DNA from: Paucihalobacter ruber
Lineage (GTDB): Bacteria > Bacteroidota > Bacteroidia > Flavobacteriales > Flavobacteriaceae
Direction: 5' to 3'
Assembly (NCBI RefSeq): GCF_006494535.1
Contig: NZ_VHIQ01000005.1
Location: 186,001 to 250,000, forward strand
DNA: 64,000 bases
The notes below the pieces were generated by a model, which saw nothing but the letters and a program-made list of their open reading frames with translations, searched no databases and was not told the origin of the DNA. The position numbers and the translations under genes are program-made. This document shows, piece after piece, positions 1-7,599 of the stretch (position 1 is its first letter; the number at the start of each line of letters is the position of its first letter).

Positions 1-1128
1 CAAATGTGATGGCATATATGCGAAAACTTTGTCTCCAACTTTCATTAGTGCGGCTGTTTCTTTAAATCCTGCAACCATACCTGCATCGGGACTAATTGGC
101 ATAGGCATGGGTTGATAGGCATTAGCTGCTGCGCGCTGCTCATTGAGCATGCCGTGGCGCTCGGCTACACTTTGAACACTGGTATCGAACAATCGGCCAT
201 CGGTAAAATAACCTTCGTAGTTCACTTTAACGGTGCTTCCGGCTGCCGGTTTTGGTCCGTTGCCTTTGGTAATGGTGTAAATTTTCAATCCGGAATCTAA
301 TGTTGTAGATTTACCTAAATATTCGTCTAATAAAACTTTAACTTCTGTGGCTGCTTCTAAATTTTTAGCATCTCGTTTAGCTTGTTCTTCTTCGGCCTTT
401 TTTGCTGCCTCTTCTCTTAATCTTTCCTGTTGTTCTTTAAGTTTCGGTAACTCGTTTGTAAATACATCAGCAGCATTAAATTTTTTAGCTTCGCTTCCTT
501 TTCTAATAATATTTAATTGTTTAATAATAACCGGAGTTTCAGGTTTGCTTCCGTCCATTGTTTTAATATTGGATATGGAATCCTGAATATCTAAACCTAA
601 AACAAGTTCACCAAAAACCGTGTGACAGCTACCACCCGGAAAAGTACCACATCTTTTTAACGTCCCATCTTCTTTAAAGGCGTCTAAATGAGGTGTTGCC
701 ACTTCTGTTATAAAAAATTGAGATCCGTTAGTGTTAGGACCTGAGTTTGCCATCGATAAAATACCAGGCTTATTATGCTTTAATTCCGGGTGAAATTCGT
801 CTTCAAACTTATAACCGGGACTTCCGCTGCCGGTTCCTGTCGGGTCACCACCTTGTATCATGAAATTATCAATTACGCGATGAAAAGTTAATGAATCATA
901 AAAACGTTTCCCTTTAAATTCTTCGGAAACGCCGGGATGGGTACCTTCGGCTAAGGCTACAAAATTGGCAACCGTAACGGGCGTTTTGTCGTGGGTAAGT
1001 TTGGCAACCATGGTACCTTTATTGGTAACAAATTCTGCGTAAATTCCGTCTTCTAGCTCAGGATATTGCTCCTTGCAGGCTAAAAAACTTAAAAGTATGG
1101 CTAAATAAAGCATGCTGTTTTTAATCAT
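1..1128 (-). CDS. Cyclophilin-FKBP fusion lipoprotein, peptidyl-prolyl isomerase (partial, C-terminus beyond window)
   Basis: The visible 376 residues begin with a lipoprotein signal (hydrophobic stretch, then LACKEQ with Cys18). A cyclophilin domain follows (about residues 30-200; [13 protein letters not shown] and NGSQFFIT are the typical active-site stretches), then a charged Ala/Glu/Lys-rich linker, then the start of an FKBP-type domain ([18 protein letters not shown]). Both domain families catalyse cis-trans isomerisation of X-Pro bonds; the lipobox places it in the periplasm or outer membrane. The ATG overlaps the gldI stop codon by 8 bases, so translation is probably coupled within the DHH-gldI-PPIase operon. 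The 3' end lies outside the window. Family assignment is firm; its client proteins are unknown. Confidence 0.9.
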   Translation of the reverse strand, partial: MIKNSMLYLAILLSFLACKEQYPELEDGIYAEFVTNKGTMVAKLTHDKTPVTVANFVALAEGTHPGVSEEFKGKRFYDSLTFHRVIDNFMIQGGDPTGTGSGSPGYKFEDEFHPELKHNKPGILSMANSGPNTNGSQFFITEVATPHLDAFKEDGTLKRCGTFPGGSCHTVFGELVLGLDIQDSISNIKTMDGSKPETPVIIKQLNIIRKGSEAKKFNAADVFTNELPKLKEQQERLREEAAKKAEEEQAKRDAKNLEAATEVKVLLDEYLGKSTTLDSGLKIYTITKGNGPKPAAGSTVKVNYEGYFTDGRLFDTSVQSVAERHGMLNEQRAAANAYQPMPMPISPDAGMVAGFKETAALMKVGDKVFAYMPSHL

Positions 1129-1666
1129 GATTAGTTTGTTTTATATTGTTAACTGTTACTTCGCAAATAATGGGTGTGTTAATACCTATTCTTTTTTGGT
1201 CTCCATAATATCCGTAGGCCAAATTTGACGGGAAATAAAAGGTGACTGTTTCGCCGGGTTTCATAATTTTTAATCCTTCGCGTAAACCTGTAAATAGTTC
1301 TTGCTGATCCATGGCATAGGTTTTCGGACTTACTTCATCTTCAGCATAAATCATATTTCCGTTAATATCTTTAATGTCGTAGTTATAGTTGATCAGGTCT
1401 CCAAACTTAGCTGTAATGGTATCAGTTTCAATTTTATTGTTGTAATAATACCAAAAGCCGTTTGGAGATGCAATAAAATCAGTTTCGGGCATTGTTGCCA
1501 TCAAGTCTTTAAAAGCAGCCTCTTGTTGTTTGTTAAGTTGAATGTTACGTTCAGCAGACTCTTTTATAAAAGAACCAGATGCAGTTGAAATTGGTTCTCT
1601 GGCTTCGGGAGATTTACATCCAAAGGCCAGGATGACAATTAGTAGGTTATAAACAAACAGTTTCAT
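1121..1666 (-). CDS. gldI: GldI-like gliding-motility FKBP-type peptidyl-prolyl isomerase lipoprotein
   Basis: A 181-residue lipoprotein with signal peptide and lipobox (AFGCKS, Cys17) and one C-terminal FKBP domain ([12 protein letters not shown], then [13 protein letters not shown] and FPSNLAYGY). In Flavobacterium, GldI is a lipoprotein FKBP isomerase needed for gliding and linked to T9SS function; length and domain order match that family. It lies 18 bases downstream of the DHH phosphoesterase gene and overlaps the next isomerase gene by 8 bases, so three genes probably share one transcript. The aromatic residues normally lining an FKBP pocket are only partly kept, so catalytic strength is uncertain. 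The gldI name rests on similarity and on the T9SS context of the window. Confidence 0.85.
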   Translation of the reverse strand: MKLFVYNLLIVILAFGCKSPEAREPISTASGSFIKESAERNIQLNKQQEAAFKDLMATMPETDFIASPNGFWYYYNNKIETDTITAKFGDLINYNYDIKDINGNMIYAEDEVSPKTYAMDQQELFTGLREGLKIMKPGETVTFYFPSNLAYGYYGDQKRIGINTPIICEVTVNNIKQTNHD

Positions 1667-1684
1667 GTTAATTTCTGTGGAATT

Positions 1685-2701
1685 TCATTGGGTTAATTCT
1701 GTTTTATAAGTGGGCAATATACTAATAAATTTTTCAACTGTTTCGTTTAAAGACAAATCGCTTTTTCCTCCAGCGGCATTGATGTGTCCACCACCTTCAA
1801 AATGATTTCTTGCAAAAGTGTTGACACAAAACTCACCGCGACTTCTAAACGACATTTTAATGATGTTTTCTTGTTCGCTTTCAATAAAAATGGTAGCAAA
1901 AACAACGCCTTTAACAGAGAGTCCGTAATTAACAAAACCTTCGGTGTCTCCTCGTTGATAGTGAAATTCGTTTAAATCTTTCTGACTTAAAACAATATAA
2001 GCGGTATTTAAATCTTCAATGACCTTTAAATTGCTCAAGGCTCTACCAAGTAATTGAGTTCGGTGATAACTATTGGTATCGTAAACCAAATTGTGGATAT
2101 CTGAATTTTTGGCGCCACGATCAATCAAGTCGGCTATGATATGGTGTGTTGTGCTGGTAGTATTGGGAAATCTAAACGAACCGGTATCGGTCATAATTCC
2201 AACATATAAACAGGCCGCTACATCTGCATTGATATATTTTGTAAGTTCTGTTTTATTAAGAAAATGATAGACCATTTCGGCAGTTGAACTCATCGACACA
2301 TCCGAATATATATAATTGGCATAACTATCGGGTTGCTGGTGGTGATCAATCAAGATTTTTAGGGCACTACTTTTTGAAAGTGGTTGCTCCATATCACCGG
2401 TTCTGGACAGGTGATTAAAATCCAGTGTAAATATAATTTCGGCATCATTAATCAATGCCTCACTTTTTTCTTTATGACTGTCGTAAATAATAATGGTATC
2501 ATTTCCTGCCATCCATTTTAAAAAATCGGGATAATCGTTTGGTGCAATAATATTTACATTATGATTGAGTTGCTCTAATACATGTGCCAAACCCAAGCAT
2601 GAACCAATAGCGTCGCCATCCGGATTTTTATGAGGTACAATAACTATTTTTTTTGGCTTGCTGAGCAAATTTTTAACAGCTGTTACTTCTTCGTTTTTCA
2701 T
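1685..2701 (-). CDS. nrnA: DHH-family phosphoesterase (NrnA-like nanoRNase / pAp phosphatase)
   Basis: Using the ATG at 2701 the protein has 338 residues. It shows the DHH metal-binding motifs (PHKNPDGDAIG near the N-terminus, TLDFNH, and DHHQQPD) and a C-terminal DHHA1 domain with GGGHINAAGG. Family members degrade very short oligoribonucleotides or 3'-phosphoadenosine 5'-phosphate in the cytoplasm. A longer frame starts at 2728, but the stretch ahead of MKNEEV resembles no family N-terminus and overlaps the promoter-like TATCTTCG at 2708-2715, so 2701 is preferred. It is first in an operon with gldI. Whether it prefers nanoRNA or pAp cannot be told from sequence. Confidence 0.88.
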   Translation of the reverse strand: MKNEEVTAVKNLLSKPKKIVIVPHKNPDGDAIGSCLGLAHVLEQLNHNVNIIAPNDYPDFLKWMAGNDTIIIYDSHKEKSEALINDAEIIFTLDFNHLSRTGDMEQPLSKSSALKILIDHHQQPDSYANYIYSDVSMSSTAEMVYHFLNKTELTKYINADVAACLYVGIMTDTGSFRFPNTTSTTHHIIADLIDRGAKNSDIHNLVYDTNSYHRTQLLGRALSNLKVIEDLNTAYIVLSQKDLNEFHYQRGDTEGFVNYGLSVKGVVFATIFIESEQENIIKMSFRSRGEFCVNTFARNHFEGGGHINAAGGKSDLSLNETVEKFISILPTYKTELTQ

Positions 2702-2707
2702 ACAAGG

Positions 2708-2715
2708 CGAAGATA
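2708..2715 (-). promoter_or_regulatory. Promoter -7 element of the DHH/gldI operon
   Basis: The minus strand reads TATCTTCG, one base from the Bacteroidota consensus TAnnTTTG. It ends 6 bases before the ATG at 2701, so the transcript would have almost no leader. This favours the shorter start of the DHH gene. Confidence 0.5.
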
Positions 2716-2797
2716 CAATTAATAACAAATAATTAAAGTTGCTTCACAAAATTTTAGCTAATATTGAATTCTGTAAATTAACATCTATTTAAATCTC

Positions 2798-3820
2798 ATG
2801 AAGTATTTTATTCGATTAAGTTTCTTGTTGTTTCTCATATTAATGGGATGTAAATCCGCCGGTAATTTAGGTAATTCTCAACCAGATTTTGTAATTGCTT
2901 TTGGTTCTTGCGATAATCAAAAGTTAGAAAATAACCTTTGGCCGGCGATTTTAAAAAATAATCCCAATGCATGGGTTTGGGGTGGTGATAATATTTATTC
3001 AGACACCTACGATATGGGAAAAATGGCTTTGGATTATAAAACCCAAAAAGAAGAAAAAGAGTATATGAAAGTAGTTAATTCTACTAAAGTTTTGGGTACA
3101 TGGGATGACCACGACTACGGGTTGAATGATGGCGGTGAAGAATACGAAATGCGTAAAGAGAGCCAGCAGTTATTCCTGGATTTTATGGATGTGCCAACAA
3201 ATGATCCAAGACGTGAGCGAGAAGGCATTTATCACGCTGAATTGTTTGAAACTGCAAATGGCAGTGTGAAGGTGATTGTGCTTGATACCCGATATTTTAG
3301 AACGTCTTTAACCAAGTCTGAAATACAAAAAAAGCGCTATCAACCCAATAATTATGGTGAAGGAACTATTTTAGGTGAAGCGCAATGGCAATGGCTGGAG
3401 TCTGAACTGAAAAATTCAAAAGCCGATTTTAACGTTATAGTAACCAGCATTCAATTATTGTCGGGTGAGCACGGTTTTGAAACCTGGGCTAACTTTCCAC
3501 ACGAGCAAGATAAACTGTATAGCCTAATTAAGTCTTCAAAGGCTAAAGGAGTTATGGTGTTATCGGGCGACAGGCATATTTCGGAGTTCTCAAAAAAGGA
3601 AATTAAGGGATTAAAATACCCGCTTATTGACTTTACAAGTAGCGGTCTAACCCATGTTTACTCAAGTTTTAGTGGTGAGCCAAATCAATATCGGGTAGGA
3701 GAGGTTATTAGCCAAAAAAGTTTTGGTGTGGTGCGATTTAATTTTAAATCCAATAGCGTGTTAATGTCTATGCACGATGAAAACAATAAACCATTGGCCG
3801 TTTATACGGTTAAATATTAA
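2798..3820 (+). CDS. PhoD-like alkaline phosphatase / metallophosphoesterase lipoprotein
   Basis: A 340-residue protein with a lipoprotein signal (ILMGCKS, Cys18). It carries the PhoD-type metallophosphoesterase motifs in order: FGSCDNQ, WGGDNIYSD, TWDDHDYGLND and LSGDRHISE, which supply Asp, Asn and His metal ligands. The enzymes hydrolyse phosphate mono- or diesters outside the cytoplasm. The N-terminal domain of classical PhoD is missing; the length fits the shorter alkaline phosphatase D group common in marine Bacteroidota. It is transcribed divergently from the DHH gene and is followed by ndk with its own promoter. Substrate unknown. Confidence 0.85.
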   Translation: MKYFIRLSFLLFLILMGCKSAGNLGNSQPDFVIAFGSCDNQKLENNLWPAILKNNPNAWVWGGDNIYSDTYDMGKMALDYKTQKEEKEYMKVVNSTKVLGTWDDHDYGLNDGGEEYEMRKESQQLFLDFMDVPTNDPRREREGIYHAELFETANGSVKVIVLDTRYFRTSLTKSEIQKKRYQPNNYGEGTILGEAQWQWLESELKNSKADFNVIVTSIQLLSGEHGFETWANFPHEQDKLYSLIKSSKAKGVMVLSGDRHISEFSKKEIKGLKYPLIDFTSSGLTHVYSSFSGEPNQYRVGEVISQKSFGVVRFNFKSNSVLMSMHDENNKPLAVYTVKY

Positions 3821-3843
3821 TTGCAATTACAATCTAATACCAT

Positions 3844-3851
3844 TACTTTTG
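3844..3851 (+). promoter_or_regulatory. Promoter -7 element of ndk
   Basis: TACTTTTG matches TAnnTTTG exactly and lies 24 bases before the ndk ATG. No Shine-Dalgarno sequence follows; the leader is A-rich, as usual for this phylum. Confidence 0.6.
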
Positions 3852-3875
3852 CAGCCAATTAAAAAAAACACTTAA

Positions 3876-4295
3876 ATGGCAACAAATAGAACATTTACAA
3901 TGCTTAAACCCGATGCGGTTGAAAAAGGACACATTGGTGCAATATTACAAATGATTAATGCTGCAGGATTTAGAATTGTGGCAATGAAGTTAACACAAAT
4001 GACAACTTCAGACGCAGAGACTTTTTACGCAATCCACAAAGAGCGTCGGTTTTTCCCTGAATTGGTTACTTATATGACTCGCGGACCAATAGTAGCTGCT
4101 ATATTAGAAAAAGAAAACGCAGTTGAAGATTTTAGAACTTTAATTGGTGCTACCAATCCTGCCGATGCTGCCGAAGGAACTATTAGAAAATTATATGCCG
4201 CTTCAATAGGTGAAAATGCTGTTCACGGAAGCGACAGTGATGACAACGCTGCCATTGAAGGTGCCTTTCATTTTTCAGGTAGAGAGATGTTTTAA
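3876..4295 (+). CDS. ndk: Nucleoside diphosphate kinase
   Basis: At 139 residues it has the usual length for Ndk. It shows the N-terminal TMLKPDAV signature and the active-site segment [12 protein letters not shown], whose His carries the phosphate in the ping-pong transfer from ATP to nucleoside diphosphates. The C-terminal FHFSGREMF is also typical. It acts in the cytoplasm to keep NTP and dNTP pools balanced. The gene is single, with its own -7 element upstream and a palindrome plus a bidirectional terminator downstream. Confidence 0.98.
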   Translation: MATNRTFTMLKPDAVEKGHIGAILQMINAAGFRIVAMKLTQMTTSDAETFYAIHKERRFFPELVTYMTRGPIVAAILEKENAVEDFRTLIGATNPADAAEGTIRKLYAASIGENAVHGSDSDDNAAIEGAFHFSGREMF

Positions 4296-4300
4296 TATAG

Positions 4301-4333
4301 AGCCCTTTCAGGGTTTCAAACCCTGAAAGGGCT
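4301..4333. repeat. Perfect 33-base palindrome after ndk
   Basis: Two perfectly complementary 16-base arms (left arm AGCCCTTTCAGGGTTT) are separated by a single C. No T-run follows on either strand, so it is not a classic intrinsic terminator. It begins 5 bases after the ndk stop codon. It resembles the short palindromic intergenic elements scattered through Bacteroidota genomes; no second full copy was found in this window. Confidence 0.75.
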
Positions 4334-4414
4334 ATTACTTATTGAATGTAACAGATTTTTTGTAGCTTTTGCAAACTCATATTAATCATCATATTTGATG
4401 AATGTATTAAAAAT

Positions 4415-4444
4415 AAAAAACCACGCTTTTCGGCGTGGTTTTTT
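4415..4444. terminator. Bidirectional terminator between ndk and the cold-shock gene
   Basis: A stem AAAAAACCACGC / GCGTGGTTTTTT with the loop TTTTCG. The run of A before and T after it gives a U-tract on either strand, fitting the convergent arrangement of ndk and the csp gene. Confidence 0.85.
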
Positions 4445-4465
4445 TTGTTTCAAAAAATTGTAAAC

Positions 4466-4657
4466 TTATAAAACTGTTACATTTATAGCGTTTAATCCTT
4501 TTTTACCTTCTGTTAGTTCGAATGATACCTCATCGCCTTCACGAATTTCGTCTACCAATCCTGAAATGTGAACAAAATGCTCACGGTTTGAACCTTCTTC
4601 TGTGATGAAACCAAATCCTTTGGTTTCGTTGAAGAACTTTACTGTTCCTTTACTCAT
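4466..4657 (-). CDS. Cold-shock domain protein (CspA family)
   Basis: A 63-residue single cold-shock domain with both RNA-binding motifs: KGFGFI (RNP1, residues 13-18) and HFVHI (RNP2). Such proteins bind single-stranded RNA or DNA in the cytoplasm and act as RNA chaperones or antiterminators. Length and sequence match small Bacteroidota Csp proteins throughout. It is transcribed alone, toward ndk, with a -7 element embedded in a dyad just upstream. Several paralogues are usual in a genome, so no letter is assigned. Confidence 0.95.
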   Translation of the reverse strand: MSKGTVKFFNETKGFGFITEEGSNREHFVHISGLVDEIREGDEVSFELTEGKKGLNAINVTVL

Positions 4658-4679
4658 GTTAAAATATTATAATTATTAA

Positions 4680-4695
4680 TTGTACAAATGTACAA
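4680..4695 (-). promoter_or_regulatory. Cold-shock gene promoter inside a dyad
   Basis: The minus strand reads TTGTACATTTGTACAA. It contains an exact -7 element TACATTTG (plus coordinates 4685-4692) flanked by the inverted arms TTGTAC and GTACAA. The predicted leader is about 20 bases. Confidence 0.5.
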
Positions 4696-4767
4696 CTAAA
4701 TAAACGGATAAATGCTGAAAAATTCTAAATATTTGAAAACAAATTAATTATTTTCGAGTAAATTATT

Positions 4768-7590
4768 TTAATTCTTCAGTAAAACCGGACTTCCTAAACC
4801 TACACTGTTGAGTTTGTCTAATTGCGTTTTGGCATCTCCAACCACCAGATAAATACAGTTATTTGGTATGATATATTTAGAAATGATAGTTTGCATTTCT
4901 TCTAAAGTTATCGATTTAGCCTCGGCTTCGTTGGTTTTTATATAGCTTTCAGGTAAATTAAAATTGCTAATGTCTCGTATCATATTAAGTTTAGATTCTA
5001 AAGTTTCAAATGCTCTGGCATTACTTTTAACCATAAAACTTTTGGTGACTTCTAAATCTTCATGATTGAACTCATTTTTGTAATTTTCTAGAATTTCTTT
5101 GATGATAGATATAGATTCAAAAGTTACATTGCTTCTAACACCTGTGGATATGGTAAAAAGGCCATTAGAATCATTACCCGAAAAATTCGATCGTACGCCA
5201 TATGTGTAACCTTTGTCTTCTCTTAGAGTTTGAGTTAATTTAGAGGCAAATCCGCCGCCGCCCAATCGGTAATTAAGTAATTGGGTTTTATAATAATCGG
5301 GATGTGTTGCGGCTACTGAGGGATATCCAATTCTCAACACCGATTGTTTGGCGTTTGGCACGTCAAAAAAGTAAATTTGAGATGTCTCAGGTAACTTTGG
5401 TGTTTCAACCAGAGGTAGGGCTGCTTCAGTTATAGCCCATTTTTCATTTAAAGTACTTAAGGTATTGGTTACTTCACTGCTTGAGATATCGCCAACCACA
5501 TGCAAATTGGTAAGGTGAGGTGATAGATTATTGCGGTAATAGTTTTTTAAATCTTCTAAGGTCAACCCGTTAACAGAAGTTTCGGTGCCAAGATTGTCGT
5601 TGGCCAAAATATGGTTCTCACCGTAGACTAATTTAGAATAAAGGCTAGAGGCAATGTTATTTGGGTTTGCTTTACGTCTTAATAAATTGCTTAAGGTAGC
5701 CTGTTTAAGCAGTTCAAACTCTTCCTCATCCCATCTTGGTTCTAAAATAATTTCCGTCACCAAATTCATGGTGTCGTCAAAATATTTTGAAAGCGTGGTG
5801 CCACTAATAAATATAGCATCATCGGTAGCATAACTGCTAATGTTGGCGCCAAGCATTTCTATTGCATTTTCCAGAGCTTCGGGTGTTTTGTTGGCGGTTC
5901 CTTTGGTGAGTAATCTGGACAAGAGATTTGCAGTTCCAATTTTATCAGCCTCGTCTAAAAGCATACCCCCTTTAATTTGAACTTCAAACTGTACCAAAGG
6001 TACCTCGCTAGTTTCTATTCCGTATACTTTAATACCACTTGGTTGTTCATCGCGCCATATTTCAGGAATTTTAACTTCTGGCTCGGGTCCGTAAGGTGGT
6101 TCCTGACTTCGGTCAAAACTTGAAGGCGTTTTAGTGTAGGTTGAAGCTTCACTTAAATTAAAAGTTTCTTCTGCACCATCTATAATCGGTTCTTCAACTA
6201 CATCGGCTTTTTCTGAACCGGCTAAGATTAAATTGGTTTGTCCTTTAGGAACGAAACTGGTAGCCACATAATGCTTGTCTTTAATGTATTTATTGTAAAC
6301 ATTCGTTACATCTTGCGGTGTAACGGCTAAAATCTTTTTAATGTCTTCGTTGACATAAGCCGGATCACCCGCAAAAATATTGTATTGTGCTAATTGGAAG
6401 CCTTTACCCAAAACGCTCGATAAACCTGAATAAAACCCTGTTTCCTGCTTGGCTTTGATGCGTTGTAAATCGGTATCTGAAATACCTTCTGTTTCAAATA
6501 TTTCAAAAGCTTCATTGATGGCTGTGGCAACATCGTTGAGATTAGTCTCGTTAAATGCCGAAACGCTTAGCACCAACTGTCCGGCCAATTCCGAATTATA
6601 CTGATAGGCCGAAACTCTATCGGTCAACTTTTTCTCATCAATTAAAATTTTATTTAAAGGTGCAGTTTTTCCGTTAGTTAGATATTCTAATAAAACTTCT
6701 AAAGCATAAGCGTCTTCGTGATATTGATAAACACCGGGCCAGGTCATGGTGAGCTGCGGTAATCTGGCAAAGTTATCTTCGTGGAATAACTTTTTGGTTT
6801 CATTTAAAGTTACCAATTGCTTTGGTTGTGGCTCAATTTTTTCGCCTGCCGGAATTTCCTCGAAGTATTTTTTAACCCATATTTTGGCTTGTTCTATGTC
6901 AAAATCGCCTGCAATGGTCAATGTTACATTGTTAGGTACATACCATTGGTTGTAAAAGTCTTTTACATCTTGTAAAGTAGCGTTTTGTAAATCTTCAAGA
7001 GATCCTATGACTTCCCAACTATAAGGATGACCTTTGGGATATAGATTTTTATTAATCACATATGAATTATGACCATATGGTAGATTATCCACACCTTGGC
7101 GTTTTTCATTTTTTACCACTTGTTTTTCTTTCGAAAGTACTTCTTCTGTTACCGTATTGATGAAAAATCCAAGTTTATCGGCTTCTGCCCAAATCATTTT
7201 TTCCAGAGCATCGTTTGGCACCGTTTGAAAATAATTAGTACGGTCTCTACTTGTTGATCCATTAGCTCCTGAACCACCAATACGGGCACTCATTTTATCG
7301 AGTCCACCTTTACCAAGATTTTCAGATTCTAAAAACAACAAATGTTCAAATAAATGTGCAAATCCGGTACGGCCTTCTTTTTCTCGGGCCGAACCAACAT
7401 GAGATGTAAGTGCCACAGCTACAACAGGATCTGATTTGTCAATATGAAAAATAACCTTTAATCCGTTATCCAGCTCAAAAGTTTCAAAGTCAATTTTAAA
7501 GCTGGTTTCTTCTTTAACTGATTCGTTTTTACAAGTAAAAAATAATCCTATAAATAGGATTATTGCGATTTTTTGGAATATTGATGTCAT
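4768..7590 (-). CDS. M16 (pitrilysin/insulinase) family metallopeptidase lipoprotein
   Basis: A 940-residue protein with a lipoprotein signal (FFTCKNES, Cys20). The N-terminal M16 half carries the inverted zinc motif HLFEH at residues 79-83. The C-terminal half is a second M16-like repeat without that motif and ends with the characteristic GGGGFASKLTQTLRE and GYTYGV stretches. Two-domain M16 enzymes form a closed clamshell that degrades short peptides; the signal places it in the periplasm. It lies 9 bases downstream of the M14 peptidase gene on the same strand, so they are probably co-transcribed. Substrate unknown. Confidence 0.92.
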   Translation of the reverse strand: MTSIFQKIAIILFIGLFFTCKNESVKEETSFKIDFETFELDNGLKVIFHIDKSDPVVAVALTSHVGSAREKEGRTGFAHLFEHLLFLESENLGKGGLDKMSARIGGSGANGSTSRDRTNYFQTVPNDALEKMIWAEADKLGFFINTVTEEVLSKEKQVVKNEKRQGVDNLPYGHNSYVINKNLYPKGHPYSWEVIGSLEDLQNATLQDVKDFYNQWYVPNNVTLTIAGDFDIEQAKIWVKKYFEEIPAGEKIEPQPKQLVTLNETKKLFHEDNFARLPQLTMTWPGVYQYHEDAYALEVLLEYLTNGKTAPLNKILIDEKKLTDRVSAYQYNSELAGQLVLSVSAFNETNLNDVATAINEAFEIFETEGISDTDLQRIKAKQETGFYSGLSSVLGKGFQLAQYNIFAGDPAYVNEDIKKILAVTPQDVTNVYNKYIKDKHYVATSFVPKGQTNLILAGSEKADVVEEPIIDGAEETFNLSEASTYTKTPSSFDRSQEPPYGPEPEVKIPEIWRDEQPSGIKVYGIETSEVPLVQFEVQIKGGMLLDEADKIGTANLLSRLLTKGTANKTPEALENAIEMLGANISSYATDDAIFISGTTLSKYFDDTMNLVTEIILEPRWDEEEFELLKQATLSNLLRRKANPNNIASSLYSKLVYGENHILANDNLGTETSVNGLTLEDLKNYYRNNLSPHLTNLHVVGDISSSEVTNTLSTLNEKWAITEAALPLVETPKLPETSQIYFFDVPNAKQSVLRIGYPSVAATHPDYYKTQLLNYRLGGGGFASKLTQTLREDKGYTYGVRSNFSGNDSNGLFTISTGVRSNVTFESISIIKEILENYKNEFNHEDLEVTKSFMVKSNARAFETLESKLNMIRDISNFNLPESYIKTNEAEAKSITLEEMQTIISKYIIPNNCIYLVVGDAKTQLDKLNSVGLGSPVLLKN

Positions 7591-7599
7591 CTAGATTTA

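Noticed and set aside
112-586. Two plus-strand open frames opposite the first gene
   Set aside because: They lie antisense to the cyclophilin-FKBP gene, whose domains are unmistakable.
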